Below, in pieces: positions 26,287 to 34,484 of a DNA stretch of 64,000 nucleotides; position 1 is the stretch's first letter, and every line of letters begins with the position of its first letter. This stretch comes from Pseudomonas hormoni. GTDB taxonomy: Bacteria > Pseudomonadota > Gammaproteobacteria > Pseudomonadales > Pseudomonadaceae. Location: assembly GCF_018502625.1 (NCBI RefSeq), contig NZ_CP075566.1, positions 4,202,001 to 4,266,000 on the forward strand, in the 5' to 3' direction. The notes under the pieces were generated by a model. It had not been told where the DNA came from and ran no database searches. It saw only the letters and a program-made list of their open reading frames with translations. The translations under genes were made by a program, and so were the position numbers.

Positions 26287-27522
26287 TTATTTTAAAGCCT
26301 TGATCCGAGCCTCGATAAACCGCCGCTCCGGCACCTGCTGCGTTAATTCCAGCGCCCGCTCATACGCCGCCCGCGCTTCGTCCACCCGCCCCAACTTCCG
26401 ACAAAACTCCGCCCGCGCCGAATGCGCCAGGTGGTAATCCAGCAAATCCCCGCGATCCAGAATTCCCTCAACCAGCGTCAACCCCGCCAATGGCCCATCC
26501 CGTTTGGAGATCGCCGCCGCACGGTTCAACTCGATCACCGGTGAAGGCACGGCCGCCAACAGCACGTCATACAGCCCCACAATCTGCAGCCAGTCGGTCT
26601 CCCCCGCCGTCGGCGCTTCGGCATGCACCGCTGCGATGGCCGCCTGCAAACAGTAAGGACCGAATCGCCGCGTACTCAGCGCCCGCTCGATCAGTGCGCA
26701 ACCTTCGGCAATCAACCCGGCGTCCCACAGCGACCGGTCCTGCTCATCCAGCAGGATCAGCTCACCACTCGACGATGTCCGCGCCGGGCGCCGTGACTCA
26801 TGCAACAGCATCAGCGCCAGCAGGCCCATCACCTCGGGCTCTGGCAGTAATTCCATCAGCAAACGCCCGAGGCGGATCGCCTCGCGGGTCAGGTCTTCCC
26901 GGGTCAACTCCGTGCCGACGGACGCCGAGTAACCTTCGTTGAACACCAGGTAAATCACCCGCAGCACGCTGTCGAGTCGCTCGGGCAATTCCGCCAGGGT
27001 TGGTACTTGATAGGGAATTTTCGCGTCGCGGATTTTCGCTTTGGCCCGCACGATGCGCTGGGCAATGGTGGCCGGTGCGCAGAGAAACGCCCGGGCGATT
27101 TCTTCGGTGGTCAGGTCGCAGACTTCGCGCAATGTCAGCGGCACTTGAGCATCCGCCGCCAATGCCGGGTGACAGCAGGTGAAGATCAGGCGCAAGCGAT
27201 CGTCTTCCACGTCTTCGTCACTCCAGTCGGCCTGCTCCAGCGCCTCCAGTTGAGCGATCAGCATCGGCCGGGACGCGGCAAACCGCGCACGGCGACGCAA
27301 CACATCGATGGCCTTGAAACGCCCGGTGGAGACCAGCCACGCCCGCGGGTTGTCCGGCACACCGTCACGCTGCCAGCGCTCGACCGCGATAAAGAACGCC
27401 TCGTGCAAGGCCTCTTCGGCGAGGTCGAAATCGCCGAGCAAACGGATCAGGGTCGCCAGGATCCGCCGCGACTCTTCGCGGTAAACCTGCTCGACCCGAG
27501 CCTTGACCGACACCCCGGGCAT
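26287..27522 (-). CDS. ECF42-type RNA polymerase sigma factor with DUF6596/TPR C-terminal part
   Basis: A 411-residue sigma factor, much longer than a typical ECF sigma. Region 2 is at about 10-75 (ILATLIRLLGDFDLAEEALHEAF), region 4 at about 115-165 (LTLREVCDLTTEEIARAFL), then the DUF6596 and TPR-like part (about 185-400, YLVFNEGYSAS, LALMLLHESRR). This is the ECF42 layout, in which the C-terminal part is needed for activity and no classical anti-sigma is used. ATG 27522 overlaps the TGA of an 11-codon frame just upstream (TGATG). A YciI-family and a SnoaL-like gene precede it in the same direction, the common ECF42 context. Confidence 0.88.
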   Translation of the reverse strand: MPGVSVKARVEQVYREESRRILATLIRLLGDFDLAEEALHEAFFIAVERWQRDGVPDNPRAWLVSTGRFKAIDVLRRRARFAASRPMLIAQLEALEQADWSDEDVEDDRLRLIFTCCHPALAADAQVPLTLREVCDLTTEEIARAFLCAPATIAQRIVRAKAKIRDAKIPYQVPTLAELPERLDSVLRVIYLVFNEGYSASVGTELTREDLTREAIRLGRLLMELLPEPEVMGLLALMLLHESRRPARTSSSGELILLDEQDRSLWDAGLIAEGCALIERALSTRRFGPYCLQAAIAAVHAEAPTAGETDWLQIVGLYDVLLAAVPSPVIELNRAAAISKRDGPLAGLTLVEGILDRGDLLDYHLAHSARAEFCRKLGRVDEARAAYERALELTQQVPERRFIEARIKALK

Positions 27523-27557
27523 CAGTCCTGCATGCCTTGCGTCACCAGCGTTACCAT
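27522..27557 (-). CDS. Possible 11-codon leader ORF before the sigma factor
   Basis: A frame of 11 codons (MVTLVTQGMQD) with a strong AGGAG 6 bases upstream of its ATG. Its TGA overlaps the sigma factor ATG (TGATG), while the sigma ATG has only a weak AGGA 4 bases upstream. It could couple translation or be a relic of a longer N terminus. No homology can be judged at this size. Confidence 0.35.
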   Translation of the reverse strand: MVTLVTQGMQD

Positions 27558-27579
27558 GGATTCTCCTTGCCTGTGATCG

Positions 27580-27924
27580 TCAGGGATTCAACTCTCGAAC
27601 AGGTCGCACCTCGACACAGCCCACCCTGGCCGCCGGAATGTTGCCGGCGACCTGGAGGGCTTCATTGAGGTCTTTGGCGTCGATCAGGTAGAAGCCGGCC
27701 AACTGCTCCTTGGTTTCGGCGAACGGGCCGTCGGTGATCGACATTTTGCCGTTGCGCATGCGCACGGTGGTGGCGGTCTGCACCGACTCCAGCGCCTCGG
27801 CGGCGATCATGCGGCCGCTGCCCTGGATCGATTCGGCGTAGGCCATGCACTCGGCGTCGTTGGGGCTTTCGGGCAGTGAGTGCAACTCCTGTTCGTTGCT
27901 GTAGACCAGGCATAAGTACTTCAT
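27580..27924 (-). CDS. YciI family protein (DGPF domain)
   Basis: A 114-residue protein of the YCII-related family. The His/Asp core of the fold is visible in MKYLCLVYS and TDGPFAETKEQLAGFYLIDAKDL, where DGPF is the signature. The reaction is unknown. Members are strongly linked to ECF42 sigma factors, as here where it precedes the sigma gene by 57 bases. GGAG lies 7 bases before ATG 27924. Confidence 0.88.
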   Translation of the reverse strand: MKYLCLVYSNEQELHSLPESPNDAECMAYAESIQGSGRMIAAEALESVQTATTVRMRNGKMSITDGPFAETKEQLAGFYLIDAKDLNEALQVAGNIPAARVGCVEVRPVRELNP

Positions 27925-27991
27925 GGGGGCTCTCCGATCGAACTGATCAACTATGGCTGCAGTTTGGCGTTTTGGCGCTGCTTCCCGACGA

Positions 27992-28417
27992 TCAGGGCTC
28001 CAGGTTGAACAGCGCGGTGCCGCTCGTCATGTCGAACGGGGCCGACCAGTGTTCGTGGACGATGCGCCATTGCCCGGCCTCGCGCCGATAGCAGGCGGTC
28101 ACACGCATCCAGCAGGCCTGGGTTTCGCCCTTGTCGTTGGTGCCGCCGCAGTGGGCCAGCCAGTGGGCGAAGGCGATGTGCTCGTCCGCCACGACGTTCA
28201 TGTGGTCGAAGTCGAACTTATGCGCGCCCTGGCACATTTCCATGCATTCCAGCCAATGCGCACGGTAGGCGGCCTTTCCGCGGAATTGCAGGGCCTTGAC
28301 CGCGTCGTAGGAGACGATGTCATCGCCATACAGGGCCATGATTTTTTCGACATCCTTGGCGATGACCGCCTGGCGATAGGTGTCGATCAGGGCCTCGATT
28401 TCGTGAGTAGCGTTCAT
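27992..28417 (-). CDS. SnoaL-like (SgcJ/EcaC-type) protein
   Basis: A 141-residue protein with the NTF2/SnoaL-like pattern: IEALIDTYRQAVIAKDVEKIMALYGDDIVSYDAV and the C-terminal WRIVHEHWSAPF. The YybH/SgcJ-type families include isomerases, dehydrochlorinase-like and dihydroxy-acid enzymes, though the reaction here is unknown. ATG 28417 has GGAG 8 bases upstream. First gene of the operon with YciI and ECF42 sigma; the promoter-like element at 28454-28482 lies just before it. Confidence 0.85.
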   Translation of the reverse strand: MNATHEIEALIDTYRQAVIAKDVEKIMALYGDDIVSYDAVKALQFRGKAAYRAHWLECMEMCQGAHKFDFDHMNVVADEHIAFAHWLAHCGGTNDKGETQACWMRVTACYRREAGQWRIVHEHWSAPFDMTSGTALFNLEP

Positions 28418-28453
28418 GGAGGTTCTCCGTGTTTTTTGTTCTGAAGACACCCT

Positions 28454-28482
28454 TAGTCGTTCGGCGAAATGCCGAATCGACA
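28454..28482 (-). promoter_or_regulatory. Candidate ECF42 promoter before the SnoaL-YciI-sigma operon
   Basis: On the minus strand TGTCGA (28477-28482) is followed after 17 bases by CGACTA (28454-28459). TGTCGA is, from memory, the reported -35 type for ECF42. The 17-base spacer TTCGGC-ATTTC-GCCGAA is itself a perfect inverted repeat. Confidence 0.5.
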
Positions 28483-28558
28483 GTCGAAATAAAAATAATC
28501 CATGGACGCAAACTCGCTAGAATCCGAGGCTCATTTCTGATGGAAAAAGGACACTCCA

Positions 28559-29044
28559 GTGACAATCCGACTCGTGCCTTACGAAACCCTGGACGCGTGC
28601 CAGCGCCAGCAGGTCGAAGCCATCGAAGTTCACCATGAACAAATAAAATTCTCCGGCGACATCCACGGTGCGTTGCACACCTTGTTGTCCAAACCCGGCC
28701 CCGGCGTCAAAGGATTTGCCCTGTTGGCCGATGACATCCCCGTTGCCTTCTTGCTGCTCAAACGCCCTCCGGTGCTGCCTGCCTGGGCCGATGAACACAG
28801 CGCCACGTTGCACGCGCTGCAAGTCGACCAGCGTCATCAAGGCAAAGGGTATGGCAAGGCCTGCCTGCAAGCCCTGCCCGACGTAGCGCGTCAGGCTTTT
28901 CCCGAAATCAGGGCGCTGGAGTTGTCGGTGGATGCGGACAACGAGGCCGCCATCGCGCTGTATGCCAAATTTGGCTGGGTCGACAGCGGCGAAGCCTACA
29001 AGGGCCGGATCGGTTACGAACGGCGCATGGGACTGATTTTCTGA
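28559..29044 (+). CDS. GNAT family N-acetyltransferase
   Basis: A 161-residue GNAT protein. Acetyl-CoA loop HQGKGYGKACLQAL (about 97-110) with the RxxGxG-type pattern, and ADNEAAIALYAKFGW near the end, which fits the beta-6/alpha-4 of the fold. Start is GTG 28559 with AAGGA 8 bases upstream. It is divergent from the SnoaL gene and sits 7 bases before a PNPOx-like gene, so these two probably form an operon. Substrate unknown. Confidence 0.8.
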   Translation: MTIRLVPYETLDACQRQQVEAIEVHHEQIKFSGDIHGALHTLLSKPGPGVKGFALLADDIPVAFLLLKRPPVLPAWADEHSATLHALQVDQRHQGKGYGKACLQALPDVARQAFPEIRALELSVDADNEAAIALYAKFGWVDSGEAYKGRIGYERRMGLIF

Positions 29045-29051
29045 GGTGGTT

Positions 29052-29657
29052 ATGCTCAACAGTATCGAAGCACTGGAAGCGATCTACGGCCAGCCCCACG
29101 ACCGCGCCGTGCGCAAACAAATCCCCTTTCTGAACGAGGACTATCAAGCGATGGTCCGCGCCTCGCCGCTGGTGATCATCAGCTCGGTCGGCCCCGACGG
29201 CCTGGACGGCTCGCCGCGCGGTGACACGCCGGGTTTCGTGCGGATCATCGATGAGCGCACCCTGGCGATACCGGACCGCCCGGGCAACAACCGCATCGAC
29301 ACACTGCGCAATGTGGTGCTCGATCCGCGGGTGTCGCTGCTGTTCATCATCCCGGGGATCGGCGAGACGTTGCGGGTCAACGGCACGGCGCAGATCAGCA
29401 ATGAATCGGGGTTGCTGGAAAGTTTCGCGGTCAACGGCAAACCGGCGCGCACGGTGATGCTGGTGACGGTGGAGGCGGCGTTCTTTCACTGCTCGAAAGC
29501 GATTGTGCGTTCGGATTTGTGGAACCCCGAGAAGCACCTGGATCGCTCGGCGCTGCCGACCGCGGGGGCGTTTCACAAGCGCTTGAATGACGGGGATTTT
29601 GATGCGCAGACGTATGACCGGGAAGCACCGGCCCGGGTGCGGGACAGTCTCTACTGA
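29052..29657 (+). CDS. PNPOx-like split-barrel flavin-binding protein
   Basis: A 201-residue protein of the pyridoxamine 5'-phosphate oxidase-like split-barrel fold: VIISSVGPDGLDGSPRGDTPGF, ERTLAIPDRPGNNRIDTLRNVV and GIGETLRVNGTAQIS (about 30-125) match the MSMEG_1061-type branch. It probably binds FMN or F420-like cofactor; the substrate is unknown. ATG 29052 is favoured over GTG 29046, both with AGGTGG near. Follows the GNAT gene closely. Confidence 0.82.
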   Translation: MLNSIEALEAIYGQPHDRAVRKQIPFLNEDYQAMVRASPLVIISSVGPDGLDGSPRGDTPGFVRIIDERTLAIPDRPGNNRIDTLRNVVLDPRVSLLFIIPGIGETLRVNGTAQISNESGLLESFAVNGKPARTVMLVTVEAAFFHCSKAIVRSDLWNPEKHLDRSALPTAGAFHKRLNDGDFDAQTYDREAPARVRDSLY

Positions 29658-29667
29658 TCAAACACTG

Positions 29668-29695
29668 AAAAGGGTTGCCGTGGGGCAACCCTTTT
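29668..29695 (+). terminator. Rho-independent terminator
   Basis: AAAAGGGTTGCC and GGCAACCCTTTT pair around GTGG, right after the PNPOx-like gene. The run of T is short. Confidence 0.85.
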
Positions 29696-29711
29696 GGGAT
29701 TTGGATAACTG

Positions 29712-30053
29712 TCAGAGGAGTAGGCAGTAGTCGAGCAATTGCTTCTCGATACTTTGTCGCTGGCCGATAACCAAAGCGACCACCACAAGGTTCTCGCTCG
29801 GGAACACTTCATAGAAAACTCGCTGCCCCATGGGCAGGTGCTCACGAAAATGAGTGACGCCAAGGGACGCCGCTTCCTGACAAACACCGTATACAAGGGC
29901 CTGATTGCTCAGTGCCGTAACAATCTGCATCGCCAGTTGATCAACTATCTCTGCCGCTTTTTTGCGACCGCATTGCTGCGTCAGATAGTGCTCCAGTGAA
30001 AAAACCCCATGCTCCGCAGCGGTCGCAAACTCTACCCTGAAGACCTCAGGCAT
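29712..30053 (-). CDS. RelE/ParE-family toxin
   Basis: A 113-residue protein of the RelE/ParE toxin fold: [20 protein letters not shown] at the N terminus, then [32 protein letters not shown], typical of the C-terminal strands of ParE-like toxins. It overlaps the antitoxin gene by 8 bases and is translated downstream of it. Target (gyrase or mRNA) cannot be told. Length and strands suit ParE more than RelE. Confidence 0.8.
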   Translation of the reverse strand: MPEVFRVEFATAAEHGVFSLEHYLTQQCGRKKAAEIVDQLAMQIVTALSNQALVYGVCQEAASLGVTHFREHLPMGQRVFYEVFPSENLVVVALVIGQRQSIEKQLLDYCLLL

Positions 30054-30312
30054 CGTTATCGTCTTGCTGCGATTGGCGCCGTTGCGCCAGCCTGGTCAGC
30101 AAAGTGTCGCCAGAAATCAGCTTTCCCTGCTCCTTGTCGCGGGAGGAGAACGAAAGAAGCTTGATCAGCGCAATCGCTTCATCTCGCCGCTTGCGCTCCT
30201 CGCAGGACTCGATCACGTAGGCCGGGACGCCATTTTGAGTGACGAGCATCGGCTCGGAAAGGTCCAGCCCCGCCGCATTCTTTTTAACAAAACTGATAGT
30301 TTCAACTCGCAT
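30046..30312 (-). CDS. Phd/YefM-family antitoxin
   Basis: An 88-residue protein with the Phd/YefM antitoxin N terminus ([41 protein letters not shown]), i.e. the DNA-binding part, and a charged C-terminal tail that should bind the toxin. Two starts, ATG 30315 and 30312, are equivalent in frame; AGGA stands 4 and 7 bases before them, so 30312 is preferred. Overlaps the toxin gene, with antitoxin first as usual. Confidence 0.8.
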   Translation of the reverse strand: MRVETISFVKKNAAGLDLSEPMLVTQNGVPAYVIESCEERKRRDEAIALIKLLSFSSRDKEQGKLISGDTLLTRLAQRRQSQQDDNDA

Positions 30313-30412
30313 CATTCATTCCTCTGCTCGCCACCCGAACAGGATGACCAAGGCAACAAGGTCTGAATTTAGGTCATAAAAAAAACTTATCTCAAGTACT
30401 CATTTGCCCGTG

Positions 30413-30910
30413 TCACAGATCTAACACCATCTCATGCCAGGCCATCCCGCCATGATCCGACGCGGAAGGCTTGACGTAGACAAACCCAAACCAGGCATAC
30501 AGCGGAATATGCCGCTCCTTGCACATCAGGTTGATGCTGGTCTTGCCCAACGCACGCATCCGCTCGATGAACTCGCCCATCAAACGTTTCGCCAGGCCCT
30601 GCCCCTGATAATCCGGATGCACCACCACCGACATGATCACCACATGCGGGCCGGCCGGGTCGTGGCCGATCAGTTCCTTGAACGCTTCGTCCGACATCTC
30701 GACCTGAAACGCCGCCCCGGAGTTGATGAAACCGGCTACCACACCGTCCACTTCGGCGACGATAAAACCTTCAGGCCAGGTGGCAATACGGGTGGCGATT
30801 TTTTCCCGGGTGGCGGCTTCGTCGCCTTCGTAGGCAACGGTTTCGATGGCGAAGCAGCGGTCCAGATCGGCAGGCAGGACGTTTCGGATGACAGGGTTCG
30901 ACGAGTTCAT
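30413..30910 (-). CDS. GNAT family N-acetyltransferase
   Basis: A 165-residue GNAT protein with the acetyl-CoA loop VVHPDYQGQGLAKRLMGEF (about 95-115) and a late KERHIPLYAWFGFVYV segment. The family acetylates small amines, peptides or N termini; the substrate here is open. ATG 30910 is used because upstream codons to 30973 look non-coding. No clear ribosome site. Stands alone between the toxin-antitoxin pair and kdpE. Confidence 0.78.
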   Translation of the reverse strand: MNSSNPVIRNVLPADLDRCFAIETVAYEGDEAATREKIATRIATWPEGFIVAEVDGVVAGFINSGAAFQVEMSDEAFKELIGHDPAGPHVVIMSVVVHPDYQGQGLAKRLMGEFIERMRALGKTSINLMCKERHIPLYAWFGFVYVKPSASDHGGMAWHEMVLDL

Positions 30911-31048
30911 GGCAGAACAGCAACCTTGGGGCAAGTGAGATGACAGAGTACCGCCCGCCGATTCTAACAACACTTGCCGGCCCTCGAACGCCCGATACCC
31001 GGCACTCGTATGACAAGGCCTGGCGCTGCAACCAGCCCCCGCCCTTCT

Positions 31049-31741
31049 CTACAGCCCCACCAAGCGATAACCCACCTGTAATTCCGTGATGAAATGCTGT
31101 GGCTGGGCTGCATCGGCCTCCAGTTTTTGCCGCAGGTGCGCCATGTGCACCCGCAGGTAGTGAGCACGATCGACGTAATCCAGCCCCCACACTTCCAGCA
31201 GTAACTGGCGATGGGTCATGACCCGGCCTTGTCCGCGAATCAGCGCGCAAAGCAGGCGATACTCGATGGGCGTCAGATGGACCGATTGGTCCTCGCGCCG
31301 GACCTCGTGCGTGGCCAGGTCCACTTCGATCATGCCGAAGGTTACCTTGCTGGTGACGGCGGCGGTGCCGTTCTGCACGTGTCGACGCAACTGGGCGCGG
31401 ATTCGCGCCAGCAACTCGGGCACGCCGAAGGGTTTGACCAGGTAATCGTCGGCGCCCGTATCCAGTGCCGCCACTTTTTCCTCTTCACGATCACGCGCCG
31501 ACAGCACCAGAATCGGCACCGTCATCCAGCCCCGAAGCTCACTGATCAATTGTTTTCCGTCACCGTCGGGCAAGCCCAGATCGACAATCACCAGATCCGG
31601 TTGACGGCTGGCGGCGTGGATCAGGGCGCGTTTGACGTTGTCGGCTTCGAACACCTGAAAACCTTCATCCTGCAGCGCGATACCGATGAAACGGCGGATG
31701 TTGGCCTCGTCCTCGACAATGAGGATGCGTGCACTGGTCAT
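31049..31741 (-). CDS. kdpE: KdpE response regulator
   Basis: A 230-residue OmpR-family regulator. Receiver domain (about 5-120) with acidic pocket DEAN and phosphoacceptor Asp in VIVDLGLPDGDG (about residue 52), then a winged-helix effector (about 130-228) with the recognition helix near VMTHRQLLLEVWG. KdpE activates kdp operon transcription under potassium limitation. Its ATG overlaps the stop of the kdpD C-terminal frame by four bases (ATGA), which supports one kdpD-kdpE unit. Confidence 0.92.
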   Translation of the reverse strand: MTSARILIVEDEANIRRFIGIALQDEGFQVFEADNVKRALIHAASRQPDLVIVDLGLPDGDGKQLISELRGWMTVPILVLSARDREEEKVAALDTGADDYLVKPFGVPELLARIRAQLRRHVQNGTAAVTSKVTFGMIEVDLATHEVRREDQSVHLTPIEYRLLCALIRGQGRVMTHRQLLLEVWGLDYVDRAHYLRVHMAHLRQKLEADAAQPQHFITELQVGYRLVGL

Positions 31742-34430
31742 AGCGATTCCATGGAAGGCGGGTGCCCCGCCGGTAGAGTGATGACAAAACGAATACCCGA
31801 GGTGGCCTGGGGTTGGGCCTCGATCGTTGCGCCATGGGCCTGGACAATGCGTTTTGCCAACGCCAGCCCAAGGCCGATGCCGGCCACGGCCGATTCCTGC
31901 TGACCGCGAGTGAACGGTTCGAACAAACTCTGCGGCGTGCTGCCCTGAGGGCAACCGGGACCGGCGTCAATCACCTCCAGCACAATGCTCTGCTCCTCTT
32001 GCCGGGCCGCCACCTGCACCAGCGTTCCGGCCGGGGTGTACTTGGCGGCGTTGTCCAGCAGGTTGACCAGCACGCGTTCGATCAACAGCGCATCGACTTC
32101 CACCAACGGCAACTGCGGCGACAGTGCGGTGCGCACGACATGCCGTGCCAACGGCTCGCGCAGTTGCCGCAACGCGCTGCCGACGATTTCCTCCAGCGAG
32201 TGCCATTGCCGGTTCAGGCGCACACCGCGTTCCTGCATCCGGGCCATGTCCAACAGGTTTTCGATCAACCGCTGCATGGAGCTGGCCTGATCGCGGATAC
32301 CGCTCAGCAACGGCGTCAGCGGTCCGGGCGGCGCATGGGGGCCGCCGCATCTGCCGCGCCGATAATGGTGGTCAGTGGTGTGCGCAGGTCATGAGAGATC
32401 GCGGCCAGCAGCGTATTGCGCATGCGCTCGCCCTCCATCTGCACCAGGGTGCTCTGCGCCACTTCGACAAAATGCACCCGCTCCAGTGCGATCGCCAGTT
32501 GGCTCATGCACGCTTCGAGCAAACGTTGTTCTTCAGGCTCGTTCAATCGCTCGGGTTCAGCCAGTTCGAGCACCAACACGCCGCGTACGCGCATAGGCGC
32601 TTTCAACGGCAAATAGCGGCCTTGAGCAGCCGCCAGCGTATCGGTGCCCTGACCTGCGGGTTGGCCGTGGTCGTAAACCCATTGGGCAATGCTTTCATCG
32701 ATCGGGAATGCACCGGCGCCACTGGCGTGGACACTGTCTATCGCATCCGGAAGTGCCAGCCCGCCCCGCGCTTCAAACACGCCACTGAAGGTGCGCAGCG
32801 CAACCTCGGTGATCTGCTCCACCGTCAGCGCCGCCGACAGGTCGCGAGCCAGCCTCGCCAATGACGTCGCGCGCCGCTCACGGCCGGCAGCGGTGCGAGC
32901 CTCATGCCGCAAGCGGGCCGTCAGTTGACCGGTGATCAGGGCAATACCCAGCATCAGGGCGAAGGTAAAGAAATATTGGGTGTCATTGACCGTGAACGAC
33001 CAGCGTGGCTGGACGAAGAAAAAATCAAAACACAGCACCGCCAGCATCGCCGCCCAGACACCCGGGCCGCGCCCGTAACGCAGGGCGACCAACACCACCG
33101 TGAGCAGAAACAGCATGACCACGTTGGCCAGATCAAAGACCTGCAACAACAAGGCGGCCACCGCCGTGGCGGCAAAACAGGCAAGGCTGGCCCACAGGTA
33201 CGCTGGAACCCTGCTCGGCGGCAACGCTGCATCCGTGTTCACCGCAACCGCTACCACGACGGGCAACGGGCCATGAGCGATGACAATCTGATCGATCTCG
33301 GGGTGACGACGGCTGATACGATCACTGATCGACTGATGCCAGAATTGCCAAACCTTGCGCGGGTAATGCCCGAGCACCAGGCGGTTGGCGTTATGTTCAC
33401 GGGCAAACGCCACCAGGGTCTCGGCCACGTCCATGCCGGACGGCGTGGCCGTGTCGGCACCGAACTCAGCGGCCAGCGCGAGGGTTTTCATCGCGGCGGC
33501 GTAACGGTTCGCCCCGGCTTCACGGCGCTGAACCGAAGGCACATGGACGACAATCCAGTCCGCCTCAAGCTTTTGCGCCAGACGCGCCGCCTCCCGCACC
33601 AGACGTTCATCCGAAGGGTATCCCGCTACGCCCACCAGTAAACGCTCGCGCGCGGGCCAAACCGTGTTGATGGAGCGCTCGCGGCGATAGTCGCGCATCT
33701 GTGCATCGACGCGATCGGCCGTGCGCCGCAGCGCCAGTTCGCGCAAGGCCAGCAAGTTGCCTTTGCGAAAGAAATGCCGGGACGCGCGCTCGGCCTGAGG
33801 CGGCAGGTAGACCTTGCCTTCCTTGAGACGGCGTAGCAAGTCATCGGGGGGCAGGTCGATCACCACCACTTCATGGGCATCGTCGAACAGATGATCGGGA
33901 ACGGTCTCGCGCACCCGGATGCCGATGATCCCGCTGACGATATCGTTGAGACTTTCCAGGTGCTGGACATTGAGGGTGGTCCAGACGTCGATGCCGGCGC
34001 GCAGCAGTTCTTCGACATCCTGCCAGCGTTTGGGGTGACGCGAACCGGGAACGTTGCTGTGAGCCAGTTCATCCACCAGCAGCACCGCCGGACGTCGCGC
34101 CAGCGCGGCATCCAGATCGAACTCGCTGAGGGCACACTCGCGATGCATCACGTTGTAGCGCGGCAGCAGTTCCAGACCGGTGAGCAGTTCAGCGGTTTCC
34201 CGTCGGCCATGGGTTTCGACCACGCCCGCCACCAGGTCACGGCCCTGGGTCACTTCGCGTTGGGCCGCGGTGAGCATGGCACAGGTTTTCCCCACCCCGG
34301 CATTGGAGCCGAAATAGATGCGCAATTTGCCGCGCAACGCGGCCTGTTCGTCTTGTTGCAGCTTCTCCAGCAGCGCGTCGGGATCAGGGCGGCCGTCGCG
34401 TGAAGCGGTGAACGTATCAGTTACGAGCAT
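31738..34430 (-). pseudogene. kdpD: kdpD sensor kinase, interrupted by a frameshift
   Basis: KdpD by neighbours and content, but split in two frames. The first frame (34430 to 32316) has the N-terminal KdpD domain with a Walker A GSNAGVGKT, a universal stress-type region, four transmembrane helices (DUF4118), a GAF region and the HisKA start ISHDLRTPLTTIIGAADA, then ends early. The second frame (32310 to 31738) has the rest of HisKA and the HATPase domain (VNLLDNAAKYTPAG, GIGLGLALAKRIV). They join if one base is added at the run of five G (C on the coding strand) at 32337-32341. Full length would be near 890 residues. If real, the kinase lacks its catalytic domain; a sequencing error is also possible. 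Confidence 0.85.
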
Positions 34431-34450
34431 GGCAATCCTTTTGAACGGCA

Positions 34451-34470
34451 CGGCGCCACAGAGGGCGCCG
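34451..34470 (-). other. Hairpin between kdpB and kdpD
   Basis: CGGCGCC and GGCGCCG arms pair around CTCTGT in the 54-base gap. No T run, so this would be an RNA processing or attenuation point at most. Confidence 0.3.
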
Positions 34471-34484
34471 CGCAGTCAGTCCTT

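Noticed and set aside
34451..34470. Terminator between kdpB and kdpD
   Set aside because: A stable hairpin exists but there is no T run, and the operon continues to kdpE.
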